Assembly: GCA_017995695.1 (NCBI GenBank)
Contig: JAGOIJ010000030.1
Location: 1 to 14,666 of the forward strand
Direction of reading: 5' to 3'
Length of the DNA stretch: 14,666 bases
DNA from: Candidatus Omnitrophota bacterium
GTDB lineage: Bacteria > Omnitrophota > Gorgyraeia > Gygaellales > Profunditerraquicolaceae
In this document: in pieces, positions 13,626 to 14,666 of the stretch
Layout of the letters: the number at the start of each line of letters is the position of its first letter
Numbering within the stretch: position 1 is the stretch's first letter
Notes under the pieces: model-generated
Database searches by the model: none
Told to the model about the DNA's origin: nothing
The model's input: only the letters and a program-made list of their open reading frames with translations
Position numbers and translations under genes: made by a program

Positions 13626-14666
13626 ATGTGTGGGGTACGTCAACAAATTGCGATGCGCTGTGTCGAAGGTTTGCGGTTTTTATGTAATGCTGTGCTTGGC
13701 GCTGTCCGTTTTATTTTATTTGGTCCGGGAAAGCGCCCTCTACAGGCGCGCAAAGTGCTCATCTTTCGCGTGAGCAATATTGGCGATATTATGACAGCGG
13801 TTCCGGCAATGGTGTCGATAAAAGAAAACTTCCCTCAAGCAACCGTAGTATTGCTTTCATCTCCGGGGGAAAGAGGGCTTCCCGAAGCTCAGCAGATGCT
13901 GCTGGGTGTTTCCTTTCTGGATGGCATTATCACCTATTACCAGGATGAAATTGCTTCCTTCAAAGGCCTCTGGGCTTTGGTCAAGAAGCTTCAGAAAGAG
14001 CGATTCGATTTGTTTATTGATTTACGTCAAGATTTGATTACTCTGCCTGCGCTCATAAAAGATATGCTTTTTGCCAGGCTTATCGGCGTCAAGTATGCCT
14101 GCGGATTCCGTATTGATACGGTAAAAGCATTCCGTCAAATACAATCTGAATGTCTTCAGAGTGATAACGAGGTGGAGCGTTTATTGAGGATACTTAATGG
14201 GGAGGGCATCAGGACAGGCGCTGTCTCGTATCCTTTGGTGGTTGAGGATCAAGATAAGGCGATTGTTAAGATATTTATTGAGTCGCTCAGGAGAGATTTT
14301 GTAGTAATTAATCCTCACGCCAAAAGAAAGGCAAATCGATGGTCTATAGAGAATTTTGCCTTTGTCGGTCGATGGCTGATACATGAGTTTTCCTGTTCCG
14401 TTGTTATTATCGGCGGAGAGCAAGACGTAGCATCTTCAGAAAAGTTGCAGGCTTTGATCGGTAACGGAGCGGTAAGCGTTGCTTCGCGGTTTACCATACT
14501 GCAAACGTTAGAGCTGCTTCGTCATGCTCGACTCTTGTTAAGTAACGACACCGGGGCGGTGCATATGGCTTCCGCCGTCGATACCCCGGTTGTGGGGATA
14601 TACTCCGCTTGGCAATTGCGCGGGAAGTGGTATCCTTATGGACAGGGGCACCGGGTAGTAAGAAAG
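13626..14666 (+). CDS. Glycosyltransferase family 9 (heptosyltransferase-like), 3' truncated
   Basis: GT9 (LPS heptosyltransferase / ADP-heptose transferase family, PF01075), first 347 codons, open to the right edge without a stop. After an unusual lead of about 42 residues the catalytic part begins with KVLIFRVSNIGDIMTAVPAM (43-62), the conserved GD and P positions of GT9. In the C-terminal half, INPHAKRKANRWS (228-240) and LLSNDTGAVHMASAVDTPVVGIY (304-326) match the family's h.ga....rWp and S.DTG..H.A.A...P signatures. GT9 enzymes transfer heptose or other sugars to lipid A core or glycan acceptors in the cytoplasm. Most known members run about 320-360 residues, so only the last few tens of residues appear to be missing. 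The lead contains a hydrophobic stretch (about residues 16-33) that may associate with the membrane. The sugar is not determinable here. Confidence 0.9.
   Translation, partial: MCGVRQQIAMRCVEGLRFLCNAVLGAVRFILFGPGKRPLQARKVLIFRVSNIGDIMTAVPAMVSIKENFPQATVVLLSSPGERGLPEAQQMLLGVSFLDGIITYYQDEIASFKGLWALVKKLQKERFDLFIDLRQDLITLPALIKDMLFARLIGVKYACGFRIDTVKAFRQIQSECLQSDNEVERLLRILNGEGIRTGAVSYPLVVEDQDKAIVKIFIESLRRDFVVINPHAKRKANRWSIENFAFVGRWLIHEFSCSVVIIGGEQDVASSEKLQALIGNGAVSVASRFTILQTLELLRHARLLLSNDTGAVHMASAVDTPVVGIYSAWQLRGKWYPYGQGHRVVRK

Larger units (their letters stand above)
1..14666 (+). other. Continuous surface-glycan biosynthesis operon, cut at both ends
   Basis: All thirteen genes read on the + strand with junctions of 11, 15, -14, 12, -1, 21, 17, 4, 11, -4, 4 and 9 nt (negative is overlap). 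No room exists for a promoter or rho-independent terminator between them, so a single transcript is the simplest reading. The set of flippase, Wzy/WaaL-like enzyme and several glycosyltransferases identifies a Wzx/Wzy-type glycan assembly locus. Initiating transferase, chain-length regulator and sugar-nucleotide genes are not in this window. Confidence 0.8.

Noticed and set aside
14181..14497. Two minus-strand open frames near the right end, suggesting a possible divergent gene
   Set aside because: The + strand there encodes conserved GT9 sequence continuously to the edge, so these are shadows and not genes.
1..14666. CRISPR arrays, tRNA or rRNA genes, insertion sequences, phage or toxin-antitoxin and defence genes
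   Set aside because: No repeat-spacer pattern, transposase or terminal repeat, RNA-like fold or defence domain is visible; the sequence is almost fully accounted for by glycan genes.

Overview
The window is one continuous glycan (polysaccharide / O-antigen-type) biosynthesis locus. It has thirteen protein genes, all on the + strand, cut by the window at both ends. Intergenic gaps are 21 nt or less and several genes overlap (14, 4 and 1 nt), so the block reads as one long operon. I see no internal promoter, terminator, RNA gene, mobile element, CRISPR array or non-coding stretch over 25 nt. The sequence suggests an uncultured, probably Gram-negative bacterium of moderate G+C (mid-40s percent by eye). 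Wzx/Wzy-type polymer assembly, a GT9 (heptosyltransferase-like) enzyme and a B12-binding radical SAM enzyme together resemble surface-glycan islands of lineages such as Candidatus Omnitrophota. That placement is an impression of gene style and was not tested phylogenetically.

Left to right: (1) a polytopic Wzy/WaaL-like O-antigen polymerase or ligase, truncated at the left edge; (2) two GT4 glycosyltransferases; (3) three consecutive class I SAM methyltransferases, the first two being tandem paralogues; (4) a GT-C-like polytopic membrane protein, likely a lipid-linked-sugar-dependent glycosyltransferase; (5) a B12-binding radical SAM enzyme; (6) a GT4 glycosyltransferase, an FkbM methyltransferase and another GT4 glycosyltransferase; (7) a Wzx-like flippase; (8) a GT9 glycosyltransferase running off the right edge.

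Inferred working model: cytoplasmic GT4 enzymes build a repeat unit on a polyprenyl carrier. Four SAM-dependent methyltransferases, and possibly the radical SAM enzyme, decorate it. The flippase moves it across the inner membrane, the GT-C protein may add a sugar on the periplasmic side, and the Wzy-like protein polymerises or ligates it. No initiating phosphoglycosyltransferase (WecA/WbaP type), chain-length regulator, export porin or nucleotide-sugar synthesis gene lies in the window, so these must be elsewhere if the model holds. The main oddity is the density of methyl-transfer/radical chemistry (five of thirteen genes), which predicts an unusually methylated glycan. Four proposed start sites (4999, 8956, 10077, 13626) rest on visible ribosome binding sites; the first three replace longer possible starts. 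I found no strong sign of a wholly undescribed system.
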